A stretch of DNA of 64,000 nt, taken from positions 372,001 through 436,000 of the forward strand of contig NZ_BMXF01000004.1 in the NCBI RefSeq assembly GCF_014651615.1, written 5' to 3'. This stretch comes from Persicitalea jodogahamensis (lineage in GTDB: Bacteria; Bacteroidota; Bacteroidia; Cytophagales; Spirosomataceae). A program made the position numbers and the translations under genes. Of the stretch, positions 25,357-34,610 are shown one piece after another. The first letter of the stretch is position 1, and every line of letters begins with the position of its first letter. A model generated the notes under the pieces. That model was not told the origin of the DNA, did not search any database, and worked only from the letters and a program-made list of their open reading frames with translations.

Positions 25357-27474
25357 GTGAATTACAAACTCATTTCTCAACAAGCGAATATTTCCGAACG
25401 ACAGATTGTCGCCACCATCCAACTTTTTGAGGAAGGTGCGACGCTGCCTTTCATTGCCAGATACCGTAAGGAAGCCACGGGGGGGCTCGACGAAGTTCAG
25501 ATCGGTGCGATCAAGGATGCCTGGCAAAAGCAGCAGGAAGTTGAAAAACGCCGTGAAAGCATTTTGAAAAGTATTGGTGAACAAGGCAAGCTGACGCCAG
25601 AGTTGCGCGATAAAATTGAAGGCGTGTTCAGCTTGACAGAATTGGAGGATTTGTACTTACCCTATAAACAAAAGCGCAAGACCCGGGCCATTCTGGCGGT
25701 TGAACGGGGCCTGGAACCTTTGGCCAAATCGCTTTTTCAGGGCCGGGAGGCATCACCTGAAAAGCGCGCTGCTGGTTTTCTTAACGCAGAAGTACCTTCC
25801 GTTGAGGATGCTCTGCAAGGTGCGCGTGACATCATCGCGGAGTGGATTAATGAAGATGCCGAAGCGCGGGCCCGGATTCGTGGATGGTTTGAACGCGGGG
25901 GGATCATATCGGCCAAGGTCAAGAAATCCAAACAGGAAGAAGGGGCAAAATATCGCGATTACTTTGATTTTTCAGAGGCTTTGTCGCGCATTCCCTCCCA
26001 CCGGCTACTGGCTCTTCGGCGCGGGGAGGAAGAAGGAGTATTAAGCGTCAGTATCTCGCCGGATGAAGATCGGGTCCTTGGATCATTGAATCGTTTGTTC
26101 GTCGTGGGCCCGGCGGGAGGACAAGTACAGCTGGAGATGGCAGTTAAGGATAGTTATAAGCGGTTGCTCAAACCCGCCATCGAGACCGAATTTGCCAAAA
26201 TGTCAAAGGAAAAGGCAGACTTGGAGGCAATACAGGTTTTTGCAGAAAACCTCCGTCAGCTATTGCTTGCTCCCCCTCTTGGCCAGAAGCGACTAATGGC
26301 CATAGATCCCGGCTATCGCACGGGCTGCAAAGTAGTGGTACTGAACGAGCGAGGCAATTTATTAGAAGATTTTGTGATATACCCCTTCGACAAACCAGCC
26401 CAGGCGCAGCGGCGATTGCAAGAGATTTTAGTGCAATACAATACGGAGGCCATTGCTATTGGAAACGGAACGGCAGGGCGAGACACGGAAGATTTTGTCC
26501 GAAAACTACTAATGGGGGTCGATAATGGAGCAGAAATAGAGGTCGTCATGGTGAGTGAACAAGGCGCATCCATTTACTCAGCGTCCGATACGGCCCGGGA
26601 AGAATTTCCTGATCAGGATGTCACGGTACGCGGCTCTGTGTCCATTGGGCGGCGGTTGATGGATCCCCTGGCCGAACTGGTTAAAATCGATCCGAAGTCG
26701 ATCGGCGTTGGGCAATATCAGCACGATGTTGATCAGACGGCTTTAAAAAACACCCTCGATACGGTCGTGGAAAGCTGTGTCAATTTGGTTGGCGTCAATT
26801 TGAATACCGCCAGCCAGCACCTGCTCCGCTATGTGTCGGGCCTGGGACCTGCTTTGGCCAGGAACATCGTAGATTACCGTGCCGAGGTGGGAGGATTTCA
26901 GTCGAGGAATCAGCTGATGAAAGTACCGCGCCTGGGAGCCAAGGCATTCGAGCAGGCGGCGGGGTTTCTGCGAATTGAAGGTGGAAAAAATCCTCTCGAC
27001 AACAGCGCCGTGCATCCGGAACGGTATGCTGTGGTTCAGGAAATGGCGATGGATGTGAAAGCTACGGTGGCCGACCTGATGAAAAAACCTGAACTCCGCA
27101 GCCAAATCCAACCGGACCGGTACATTACGGGCGACATCGGCTTGCCAACGATCAAGGACATCCTGGCAGAATTGGAAAAACCGGCTCGGGACCCCCGGGC
27201 TGACCGGGAAGCTTTTGCTTTTGACGAACATGTTCGGTCCGTAGAAGATCTGCACCAAGGCATGGTATTGCCCGGCATAGTTACCAATATCACCGCTTTT
27301 GGAGCTTTCGTTGACGTAGGAGTGAAACAGGATGGTCTGGTTCATGTGTCCCAATTGGCCGACCGTTTTGTAAAAGACCCCAATGAGGTGGTGAAACTGG
27401 GGCAGACGGTTCGGGTCAAAGTGACTTCGGTGGATTTGCCACGAAAGCGAATTGCGCTGAGTATGAAAATATAA
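25357..27474 (+). CDS. tex: Tex-family RNA-binding transcription accessory protein
   Basis: A protein of 705 residues starting at GTG. The N-terminal helical Tex domain carries ATLPFIARYRKEATGGLDEVQ. A YqgF/RuvC-like domain has LMAIDPGYRTGCKVVVLN, and helix-hairpin-helix repeats include LLRYVSGLGPALARNIV and LMKVPRLGAKAFEQAAGFL. The C-terminal S1 RNA-binding domain reads GMVLPGIVTNITAFGAFVDV. Tex binds RNA and affects transcription and stress tolerance in other bacteria. Slightly shorter than the E. coli homologue but with all domains. It converges with a DEAD-box helicase gene. Confidence 0.95.
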   Translation: MNYKLISQQANISERQIVATIQLFEEGATLPFIARYRKEATGGLDEVQIGAIKDAWQKQQEVEKRRESILKSIGEQGKLTPELRDKIEGVFSLTELEDLYLPYKQKRKTRAILAVERGLEPLAKSLFQGREASPEKRAAGFLNAEVPSVEDALQGARDIIAEWINEDAEARARIRGWFERGGIISAKVKKSKQEEGAKYRDYFDFSEALSRIPSHRLLALRRGEEEGVLSVSISPDEDRVLGSLNRLFVVGPAGGQVQLEMAVKDSYKRLLKPAIETEFAKMSKEKADLEAIQVFAENLRQLLLAPPLGQKRLMAIDPGYRTGCKVVVLNERGNLLEDFVIYPFDKPAQAQRRLQEILVQYNTEAIAIGNGTAGRDTEDFVRKLLMGVDNGAEIEVVMVSEQGASIYSASDTAREEFPDQDVTVRGSVSIGRRLMDPLAELVKIDPKSIGVGQYQHDVDQTALKNTLDTVVESCVNLVGVNLNTASQHLLRYVSGLGPALARNIVDYRAEVGGFQSRNQLMKVPRLGAKAFEQAAGFLRIEGGKNPLDNSAVHPERYAVVQEMAMDVKATVADLMKKPELRSQIQPDRYITGDIGLPTIKDILAELEKPARDPRADREAFAFDEHVRSVEDLHQGMVLPGIVTNITAFGAFVDVGVKQDGLVHVSQLADRFVKDPNEVVKLGQTVRVKVTSVDLPRKRIALSMKI

Positions 27475-27490
27475 GGGTGAAAAAGGGGGT

Positions 27491-27527
27491 GTAAATGAAA
27501 ATGCTCATTTACGCTTCTTCTTTTTTC
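27491..27527 (+). terminator. Probable tex terminator overlapping the convergent gene end
   Basis: GTAAATGA / TCATTTAC forms an 8-bp perfect stem at 27491-27512, followed by a T-rich tract. Its right arm contains the stop codon of the minus-strand helicase gene (27505-27507). Confidence 0.55.
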
Positions 27528-28740
27528 TGTTTTCAAAAGCTTCCACTTCCTGCATCAACCCTTTGAGGTCAACTGTGACATTATCCTGGGTAAGATCGAT
27601 GGTTTGCTCGTAATCTTCTTTTGGAATATCAAGCACTGTGATTTTATAGCCCAAAAAGTCCTCAATGGCTTCCAGTAAAGGTTGCTCCTCTTGGCTGCTG
27701 AAAGACACGGCCCGGCCCTTATGGACACCCCGTCCCGTACGACCGACCCGGTGAACGTACTTCTCGGTTTCTTCGGGCAAGTCATAGTTAATAACAAAAT
27801 CCACCTCGGGGATGTCGATACCACGCGCACTTACATCCGTGGCAATCATTACCCGCGTACGACCTTTCTTGAAATCCTGCATTGTTTTCAACCGGTCGGT
27901 TTGTTCCTTGTCACCATGAATGGTCTGGCTATCGATTTCCATGCGAGCGAGCGCTGCGGCTACGCGCTCCGCCCTCACTTTGGTGCGGACAAAAACCAGG
28001 ATTTTCTTTTCAGGATTCTGCTTGATAATGCGTTCCAGGAAAAATCGCTTATCGTCCATTTCAATATGTGCCACTGAGTGGGTAATATTTTTGGAAACCC
28101 GGTCTTTGGGGGCAATTTCGATGCGAATGGGAGTATGAACGATACTGTAAGCCAGCTTTTTAATCGTATCGTCAATAGTGGCTGAAAAAAACAGCGTCTG
28201 CCGGTTTCGCCGGAATTTTTTAATCACATCCTCAATATCCTTATAGAACCCCAACGCAAGCATCTGATCCGCCTCATCCAGAATCAGGATTTCAACCCGG
28301 CTTAGGTCGATATGTCCCTGGCTCGTCAGATCGAACATTCGTCCCGGTGTGGCAATCAATATATCCACGCCATCATTCAGCCGCTCTATTTGAGGTTCTT
28401 GCGCCACGCCACCGACCAGACACACCGCCTTTACGCGGGTATGGCGGGCAATTTGGTCAAATACCTCGGTTATTTGTAGCGCCAGTTCGCGGGTTGGCAC
28501 CATCACCACGCATCTGATCGGGGAAGTGCGGCTCCGCTGCTTGATATCGTGAATCATACTCACCACCGGAATGGCGAAGGCCGCAGTTTTTCCCGTTCCG
28601 GTTTGGGCGATGGCCAGCACATCTTCCCCTTTCAGAATGGAAGGAATTGCCCGGAACTGAATGTCAGTAGGACGCTTGAAACCCATCTTTGAAAGGTTTC
28701 TTTTTATTTCAAAAGCAATGGAATAGTCGTCGAATTTCAT
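27505..28740 (-). CDS. DEAD-box ATP-dependent RNA helicase
   Basis: A protein of 411 residues from the ATG at 28740; an in-frame TTG upstream at 28764 would overlap the promoter box. All core motifs are present: AQTGTGKTAAF (I), PTRELALQI (Ia), ATPGRMFD (Ib), LDEADQMLALGF (II), FFSATIDD (III), TDVSARGIDIPEVDFVINYD (V) and HRVGRTGR (VI). The tail is short and basic (RKKKKRK), as in RhlE-like helicases that act in ribosome assembly or RNA decay. The exact paralogue cannot be fixed. Confidence 0.95.
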   Translation of the reverse strand: MKFDDYSIAFEIKRNLSKMGFKRPTDIQFRAIPSILKGEDVLAIAQTGTGKTAAFAIPVVSMIHDIKQRSRTSPIRCVVMVPTRELALQITEVFDQIARHTRVKAVCLVGGVAQEPQIERLNDGVDILIATPGRMFDLTSQGHIDLSRVEILILDEADQMLALGFYKDIEDVIKKFRRNRQTLFFSATIDDTIKKLAYSIVHTPIRIEIAPKDRVSKNITHSVAHIEMDDKRFFLERIIKQNPEKKILVFVRTKVRAERVAAALARMEIDSQTIHGDKEQTDRLKTMQDFKKGRTRVMIATDVSARGIDIPEVDFVINYDLPEETEKYVHRVGRTGRGVHKGRAVSFSSQEEQPLLEAIEDFLGYKITVLDIPKEDYEQTIDLTQDNVTVDLKGLMQEVEAFENRKKKKRK

Positions 28741-28761
28741 GGATTTGATTATCAATTTGGA

Positions 28762-28769
28762 CAAAGGTA
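28762..28769 (-). promoter_or_regulatory. -7 promoter box for the DEAD-box helicase gene
   Basis: On the minus strand this reads TACCTTTG, an exact TAnnTTTG match, 21 bases before the ATG at 28740. No -33 TTG is evident at the normal spacing. Confidence 0.5.
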
Positions 28770-28843
28770 AGGCTTTGCTCAGAAAGCAGGGTAGAGTATT
28801 CCTCGGGCGTCCTTTTTTACAACAACCCTATTTTCGATTTCGC

Positions 28844-30388
28844 ATGAAAAAGCTGTTCATATTCTTTTTGGTATACTACCCTCTTTTTACAAAAGCTCAA
28901 ACTCCCGATGAGGAATATTCAATTGACCCGGCATCCGTCGAACAAGCTGGTGTCCCGCAAGGAGAAGTCTTGAAATTTGCCTTTGATCAGTCCAAAATTT
29001 TTCCAGGTACCTGGCGGGAAGTGTGGGTGTACGTGCCGAAGCAATATGATCCGAAAGTACCTGCCTGCGTTTATGTAAACCAGGACGGTATTCAATGGAA
29101 AGCGCCTACGGTTTTTGACAATCTAATTTATAAGAAAGAAATGCCAGTCACAGTCGGCGTATTCATCACGCCGGGGCGGGTAATCGCCAGTAATCCCGAT
29201 CAGGCGCTGGATCGGTATAATCGTAGCTTTGAATACGACGGCCTTGGAGATAAATACGCTCGATTCATCCTGGAAGAAATATTGCCCGAGGTCGAAAATA
29301 TGAAAACCAGCGACGGCCGCGCCATTCATTTGTCAAAAAGTGGCAATGACCGCGCAATCGGCGGATCGAGCAGCGGAGCGGTTTGCGCATTTACGGCAGC
29401 CTGGGAGCGGCCGAATGAGTTTTCCAGGGTATTCAGTGCCATAGGTACCTACGTAGGTCTTCGCGGGGCCGACCGTTATCCGACTCTATTAAGAAAATAT
29501 GAGCCCAAACCGCTGAGAATTTTTCTGCAGGATGGAGAGAACGACCTCAATATCTATGCGGGTGACTGGTGGATGGCCAATCAGATGATGTTGCGGGCTC
29601 TGAATTTCTCGGGCTACGAAGTGACACATATCTGGGGCGAGGGAGGGCATAACGGCAAGCACGGCACGGCACTGTTTCCCGAGGCCATGCGGTATTTGTG
29701 GAAAGACTGGCCCGGGCCGATAAAAAACAGCGGCTCCAAAAACCCGATGCTGACCGACATAGTGATACCGGGCGCGGATTGGGAACTGGTTATCGAGAAA
29801 TTTGCCGCCAATAATAGCCTGGCGGTTGATCAACAAGGGAACCTGTTTTTTAAGGATGCCGTAAAGCCAGACAGAAACTACCTTACAGACGCGGCGGGCA
29901 GGGTAGTGGAAACCCATATTATGGTAATACCACAGGCAATTGACAAGTTCAAAGGTGATTGGGAGTATCGAATCGGGGGCAAGGCACTTTCCCCCGACCA
30001 TACCCAACTCTACATGACCGATATGGACTCGCACTGGGTAGGGGTAGTTCAAATTCAGGCAGACGGTACTTTGCGGCACGCGCAACGCTACGGCTGGCTT
30101 CACTCGCCCGATACTGCCGACAACGCCGGAGCAGGCGGTGTCATTTGCGATCGTGAAGGCCGGGTTTACGTGGCAACAGGTTTAGGCATTCAGGTGCTTG
30201 ACCAAACCGGAAGGGTAAACGTGATCCTGCCCGTTCCCAACGGCAGTGCGACAGACGTGATTTTTGGTGGCAAGGACTTCGACCAACTTTATATCAGCAG
30301 TAAGAACAGGGTCTACCGACGCCGGCTGAACGCGAAAGGCGTGAATGGTTTTGAGGAGCCGGTAAAGCCAACAAAGCCGAAACTCTAA
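28844..30388 (+). CDS. Secreted esterase fused to an SMP-30/gluconolactonase-like domain
   Basis: A protein of 514 residues from the ATG at 28844, where the signal peptide (to about residue 19, TKAQ) begins; the frame is open further upstream. Residues about 40-300 form an esterase-D/enterochelin-esterase-like alpha/beta hydrolase. The nucleophile Ser176 sits in GGSSSGA, with the acid in LQDGENDLN and the histidine in GEGGHNGKHG. Residues about 310-510 carry beta-propeller repeats like SMP-30/gluconolactonase (LAVDQQGNLFF, CDREGRVYVATGLGIQVLDQTG). The combination suggests two-step hydrolysis of a carbohydrate ester in the periplasm, but the substrate is unknown. Confidence 0.85.
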   Translation: MKKLFIFFLVYYPLFTKAQTPDEEYSIDPASVEQAGVPQGEVLKFAFDQSKIFPGTWREVWVYVPKQYDPKVPACVYVNQDGIQWKAPTVFDNLIYKKEMPVTVGVFITPGRVIASNPDQALDRYNRSFEYDGLGDKYARFILEEILPEVENMKTSDGRAIHLSKSGNDRAIGGSSSGAVCAFTAAWERPNEFSRVFSAIGTYVGLRGADRYPTLLRKYEPKPLRIFLQDGENDLNIYAGDWWMANQMMLRALNFSGYEVTHIWGEGGHNGKHGTALFPEAMRYLWKDWPGPIKNSGSKNPMLTDIVIPGADWELVIEKFAANNSLAVDQQGNLFFKDAVKPDRNYLTDAAGRVVETHIMVIPQAIDKFKGDWEYRIGGKALSPDHTQLYMTDMDSHWVGVVQIQADGTLRHAQRYGWLHSPDTADNAGAGGVICDREGRVYVATGLGIQVLDQTGRVNVILPVPNGSATDVIFGGKDFDQLYISSKNRVYRRRLNAKGVNGFEEPVKPTKPKL

Positions 30389-30404
30389 GATCTATTTAAC
30401 AAAA

Positions 30405-30434
30405 AAAGGCGCTTCGATCAAAGCGCCTTTCTTT
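30405..30434. terminator. Bidirectional terminator between convergent genes
   Basis: A perfect 10-bp stem, AAAGGCGCTT / AAGCGCCTTT, with a 6-base loop. It is flanked by an A-run on the left and TTTCTTT on the right, so it can end both the esterase gene and the minus-strand barrel gene. Confidence 0.85.
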
Positions 30435-30450
30435 ACTGGAAAATGATTTA

Positions 30451-31092
30451 TCAACGAGTATTGATTGTTCCACTCCTTTCATTGTAGGAGCCGAAGGGAA
30501 AGCTTACCCCTAAGTTGATTCCAAAGTTTTGATTCCTCAATTCATTGGCTGCTGATTTGGTGATGTCTACCAGACCCACTCCGTAGCGTGCGTCTACGTT
30601 CAACCAGATTTTGTTTTGAATCCGGTAGTTGAAGCCTGCCCCCAGTGTAACGCCTCCATCAATCGAATTATAGTTCGGATTGTTAGATTCACCGGAAATG
30701 TCATTCCCATTACGATCTTTGGCACCCACCAGGAAATTGACGTGAGGGCCAATAAATACTTTGGGCCTCAAGGTATTTCCCTTCTGACCCAAAAAGTAGG
30801 TCAAGAGGATAGGGACCTGAATGTAGTTGAGATTGATATCATTGGTTTTGTTGTTAATCTGCGCCCCAAGTTGGGTAAAGAGGACTTGTCCGCTCACTCC
30901 TAATCCGGAATTTGAGCTGTAATTGAAAAAGCCGCCGGCTGTCAATCCTGCTTTCCAGTCATTATTGGGGATGTCGCCTCTAAGATTGGCAATGGATACT
31001 CCTGCGATCGGGCCAATAGAGATGTTTTCCTGGGCCCAGGCAGAAGTGGAGATCAGCAACGCGATTGCGAGGTACTTGGCATTCGTTTTCAT
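30451..31092 (-). CDS. Porin-family outer-membrane beta-barrel protein
   Basis: A protein of 213 residues with a signal peptide at about 1-20 (STSAWAQ). The mature chain shows the PorT/OMP_b-brl_2 pattern common in Bacteroidota: IGPIAGVSIANL at the start, GLGVSGQVLFTQLGAQI, LNYIQVPILLTYFLG, FIGPHVNFLVG, and a terminal strand ending in FPFG before a short tail. About eight amphipathic strands can be placed. Its function is unknown, probably structural or in surface exposure. Confidence 0.85.
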   Translation of the reverse strand: MKTNAKYLAIALLISTSAWAQENISIGPIAGVSIANLRGDIPNNDWKAGLTAGGFFNYSSNSGLGVSGQVLFTQLGAQINNKTNDINLNYIQVPILLTYFLGQKGNTLRPKVFIGPHVNFLVGAKDRNGNDISGESNNPNYNSIDGGVTLGAGFNYRIQNKIWLNVDARYGVGLVDITKSAANELRNQNFGINLGVSFPFGSYNERSGTINTR

Positions 31093-31289
31093 GAATTTGT
31101 CTTGGTGTATGGATTACGATTGATTAATCCATACACCTTATAAATCTCATGCCAGCGAAGTCAATCCAGGGTAAAGTACTGCCCCGCGTACCGATTACTC
31201 AATTGGGCCTACCGCCTAATAAGTTCCAGAGTGTCAGGGTTGCTATGATTTTCTATTTGGAGTAGTTTTAAAATAAAAAATCCAGACAA

Positions 31290-31562
31290 ATGAAAAAGCT
31301 CCTCAAAACAATCACTCCACTTGCTATTACTTTGGTGTTAGGATGTAGCAAAGACGGCACATCCCCCTCCCCGCAAAACTGCGTCGACAATTCGCAGAAA
31401 GTTACGGATGCGGTGACTGTATATGCCACCAACCCCAACAAAGCGAACTGCGAGGCGTACAAAAATACGGTGAGAGATTTCTTCAAAAGCTGCCCGACGT
31501 ATTTTACAGGGGCCTCTAAACAGGCTTACGAAGATTTCCTGGCAGAACCTTGCCCCAACTGA
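31290..31562 (+). CDS. Small cysteine-containing lipoprotein
   Basis: A protein of 90 residues with a lipobox, LVLGC, at about 15-19, so the mature part is only about 70 residues. It carries four more cysteines (NC, NCEAY, SCPTY, PCPN), enough for two disulfides in the periplasm. No family is recognised. The 197 bases upstream contain no other gene. It ends 15 bases before the stop of the convergent polA. Confidence 0.65.
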   Translation: MKKLLKTITPLAITLVLGCSKDGTSPSPQNCVDNSQKVTDAVTVYATNPNKANCEAYKNTVRDFFKSCPTYFTGASKQAYEDFLAEPCPN

Positions 31563-31577
31563 TCACGGCCGCGCCGA

Positions 31578-34424
31578 TTAGTGCGCCTCTAGCCAATCAG
31601 CTCCTACGCCAATGCCGGTCTCCATCTTGACTTCCATTGGTAAGGCATTTTGCATGAGGTCCTCAACATTTGATTTAAGAAAGTCCAACTCTTCGCGGTG
31701 GGCGTCAAATACGAGTTCATCATGAACTTGCAGAATCATCCGCGAGCGAAGGTTTTCTTTCTCTATGAATGCCTGAATATTAATCATCGCGAGCTTGATC
31801 ATATCGGCCGCTGATCCCTGAATCGGCGCATTGATGGCGTTACGCTCGGCAAAGCCGCGGTTGGTCTGATTACGGGAATTGATGTCCGCCAGGTAACGAC
31901 GACGGCCTAGAATAGTCTCCACGTACTCTCGCTCGCGGGCTTCCTTGATTACGCGGTCCATGTAGGCTTTGACGGCCGGAAATTCCTCAAAGTAGGCTTT
32001 GATAATTTCACCGGCATCACCACGCGAAATTCCCAGATTCCGGGCCAGTCCGAAGGCTGAGATTCCGTAAATGATTCCGAAATTGACTGACTTGGCCTGG
32101 CGGCGCATGTCGGACGTGACCTCTTCGAGTGGAATGTGAAATACTTTACTGGCGGTAGTCGCGTGAATATCCCGGCCCAGATTGAAGGCCTCAATCATGC
32201 TGGGATCACCGCTAAACGCCGCCATAATTCGCAATTCGATCTGGGAGTAATCCGCCGACAGGATTTGAAACTCTTCTGAACGGGGTACAAAGGCTTTTCT
32301 TATCTCACGTCCACGAACGGTTCGGATTGGGATATTTTGGAGGTTAGGATTTGTAGAACTTAGCCGCCCGGTGGCCGTAACCGCCTGGTTGTAGGATGTA
32401 TGAAGGCGGCCCGTGTTTGGGTTTATCAGCAGCGGCAAGGCATCTACGTAGGTGGATTTGAGTTTCTGCAATTCCCGGTAATCCAGAATTTTTCGCGCGA
32501 TTTCGTGCTCGCTTTCCAGGGCTGAAAGTACATCCTCTCCCGTGGCATATTGGCCGGTACGCGTCTTCTTGGGGTTTTTTACCAAATTCATTTTGTCGAA
32601 AAGTACCTCCCCCAGCTGTTTTGGTGAATTGAGGTTAAACTCTGTCTCAGCTGTCGCGAAAATGTCGGTTTCGAGTATCCTGATGTCGTTCTCGAGTTGC
32701 TGTGACATTTTGGCTAATGCCTCGGTATCGATCCTGACCCCTTCGCATTCCATGGCAGTCAACACGCGAACCAGTGGCATTTCAACCCCCTCGAATAATT
32801 TGGTAGCGGCCTTTTCCTTTAATTCGGGTGTTAATAGCTGATGTAGTTGGAGGGTGATGTCGGCGTCCTCTCCCGCATACTCGGTCACTTCGTGCACCGG
32901 TACTTCACGCATCGTGGACTGGTTCTTTCCTTTCTTGCCGATCAACTCTTCAATGGCGACGGGCTGATACTGCAGGTAGTTCATCGCCAGACGATCCATA
33001 CCGTGCCTTTGCTCGGGTTCCAGCAAGTAGTGCGCCAGCATGGTGTCGGCGAGTGGACCGCGTATTTCCAGATCGTAGTTTTTTAGTACGAGCATATCGT
33101 ACTTTAAGTTTTGGCCAATCTTGGTAATCGCCTCGTTTTCAAAAACAGGCCGAAAAATTTCAACGATCGCTTGTGCCTGCTCCCGATCCTCGGGAACGGG
33201 CACGTAAAATGCTTCACCGGGCCGGTAAGAAAAAGCGATGCCGACTAGTTCGGCTTGGAGCGCATCCAAAGAGGTAGTTTCCGTATCAAAGCAGAATTCA
33301 TTTTGTTGGCTGAGGTAGTTTGCCAGACTGACCATCAATTCACGCGTATCAACGGTTTGGTAATCGTGAGTAGCCGTGGCAATGCTCCGATAAACGACGG
33401 GGGCGGGTTCCGTTTGGTTGGTGGAAGTGGAATTTTCGAACGCGGCAATGTTTGGGTTACTGGCAGCGCCAAACAAATCGAGTTGGCCAGGCTGATCTTT
33501 GGTAGTAGTTTTTTGCTTCGTAGTGGCAGTGGTACTTATCGGATCATCACCCAGCACCCTGCGGCGAAGGGTACGAAATTCCAATTCGTCAAACAGCGCA
33601 TTTACCTTTTCAGCGTCAGGCTCCTCGTGAATAAGGTCTTTGGCACTAAAAGGGATAGGCACGTTCACGTCAATAGTTGCCAACTCTCTGGACATAATGG
33701 CCTGATCGGCATTTTCCCGGATGCGTTCTCCTAGTTTTCCTTTAATCTCGCCAGCCCGCGCCAGGATATTTTCCATGCTGCCATACTGCGCGATGAGCTT
33801 TTGAGCCGTTTTTTCGCCCACTCCGGGTACCCCGGGAATGTTGTCTGAGGCATCACCCATCAATCCGAGCATATCGATGACCTGATCTACACGTTCAATC
33901 TGCCATTTTTCGAGAATTTCAGGAACACCCATTTTTTCTGCCCCTTTGCCCATGAAGGCAGGTTTGTACATGTAAACGTGTTCTTGCACGAGTTGCCCAT
34001 AATCCTTATCTGGCGTCATCATGAATACCTCAAAGCCTTCCTCTGCCGCGCAGCGGGCCAGTGTTCCGATCACATCATCCGCTTCGTAACCATCCACCAA
34101 TAATATCGGAATATTCATGGCTTCCAGCAGGCGCTTCACATAGGGGATAGCGATGGTAATGTCCTCAGGCTGCGCGTCACGCTGGGCCTTATAGGCTTCG
34201 AATTGTTCGTGCCGAAACGTCTTTTTGGGCGTATCGAAAGCAACCCCGATATGGGTTGGGGCTTCTTTTTTCAGTACTTCCAGTAACGTATTGGTGAAAC
34301 CGAAAACAGCGCTGGTATTGATGCCCGTGGAAGTAATGCGGGGGGCTTTTATGAAAGCAAAATGAGCACGGTATATTAGGGCAAATGCATCGAGGAGAAA
34401 AAGTTTCTGCGAAGGCTTGGGCAT
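31578..34424 (-). CDS. polA: DNA polymerase I
   Basis: A protein of 948 residues from the ATG at 34424 (MPKPSQKLFLLDAFALIYRAHF); longer starts add unlikely residues. The 5'-3' exonuclease domain (about 1-290) includes LLVDGYEADDVIGTLA and GLMGDASDNIPGVPGVG. The 3'-5' proofreading domain keeps its acidic residues in CFDTETTSLDAL and YAGEDADITLQL. The polymerase domain has LSADYSQIELRIMAAFSGD (motif A), RRQAKSVNFGIIYGISAFGLA (motif B) and QVHDELVFD (motif C). All three activities look intact. It fills gaps in repair and removes RNA primers. Confidence 0.98.
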   Translation of the reverse strand: MPKPSQKLFLLDAFALIYRAHFAFIKAPRITSTGINTSAVFGFTNTLLEVLKKEAPTHIGVAFDTPKKTFRHEQFEAYKAQRDAQPEDITIAIPYVKRLLEAMNIPILLVDGYEADDVIGTLARCAAEEGFEVFMMTPDKDYGQLVQEHVYMYKPAFMGKGAEKMGVPEILEKWQIERVDQVIDMLGLMGDASDNIPGVPGVGEKTAQKLIAQYGSMENILARAGEIKGKLGERIRENADQAIMSRELATIDVNVPIPFSAKDLIHEEPDAEKVNALFDELEFRTLRRRVLGDDPISTTATTKQKTTTKDQPGQLDLFGAASNPNIAAFENSTSTNQTEPAPVVYRSIATATHDYQTVDTRELMVSLANYLSQQNEFCFDTETTSLDALQAELVGIAFSYRPGEAFYVPVPEDREQAQAIVEIFRPVFENEAITKIGQNLKYDMLVLKNYDLEIRGPLADTMLAHYLLEPEQRHGMDRLAMNYLQYQPVAIEELIGKKGKNQSTMREVPVHEVTEYAGEDADITLQLHQLLTPELKEKAATKLFEGVEMPLVRVLTAMECEGVRIDTEALAKMSQQLENDIRILETDIFATAETEFNLNSPKQLGEVLFDKMNLVKNPKKTRTGQYATGEDVLSALESEHEIARKILDYRELQKLKSTYVDALPLLINPNTGRLHTSYNQAVTATGRLSSTNPNLQNIPIRTVRGREIRKAFVPRSEEFQILSADYSQIELRIMAAFSGDPSMIEAFNLGRDIHATTASKVFHIPLEEVTSDMRRQAKSVNFGIIYGISAFGLARNLGISRGDAGEIIKAYFEEFPAVKAYMDRVIKEAREREYVETILGRRRYLADINSRNQTNRGFAERNAINAPIQGSAADMIKLAMINIQAFIEKENLRSRMILQVHDELVFDAHREELDFLKSNVEDLMQNALPMEVKMETGIGVGADWLEAH

Positions 34425-34610
34425 ATTTCGGGCTGAATTGATTTGAATTTTCGTCTTGATTCTGCGGCAATGATTCAATTCGTAAAGATAAGACCTCTGG
34501 CTAATATTAGTAGGCCATCCCGTAATATGGCAATCGTCCGACGATTCAATTTTGGAACAGTTCTTGCTAATGTCTGGTCAAATCAGGACATTTGAGTCAA
34601 AATAGAATCT

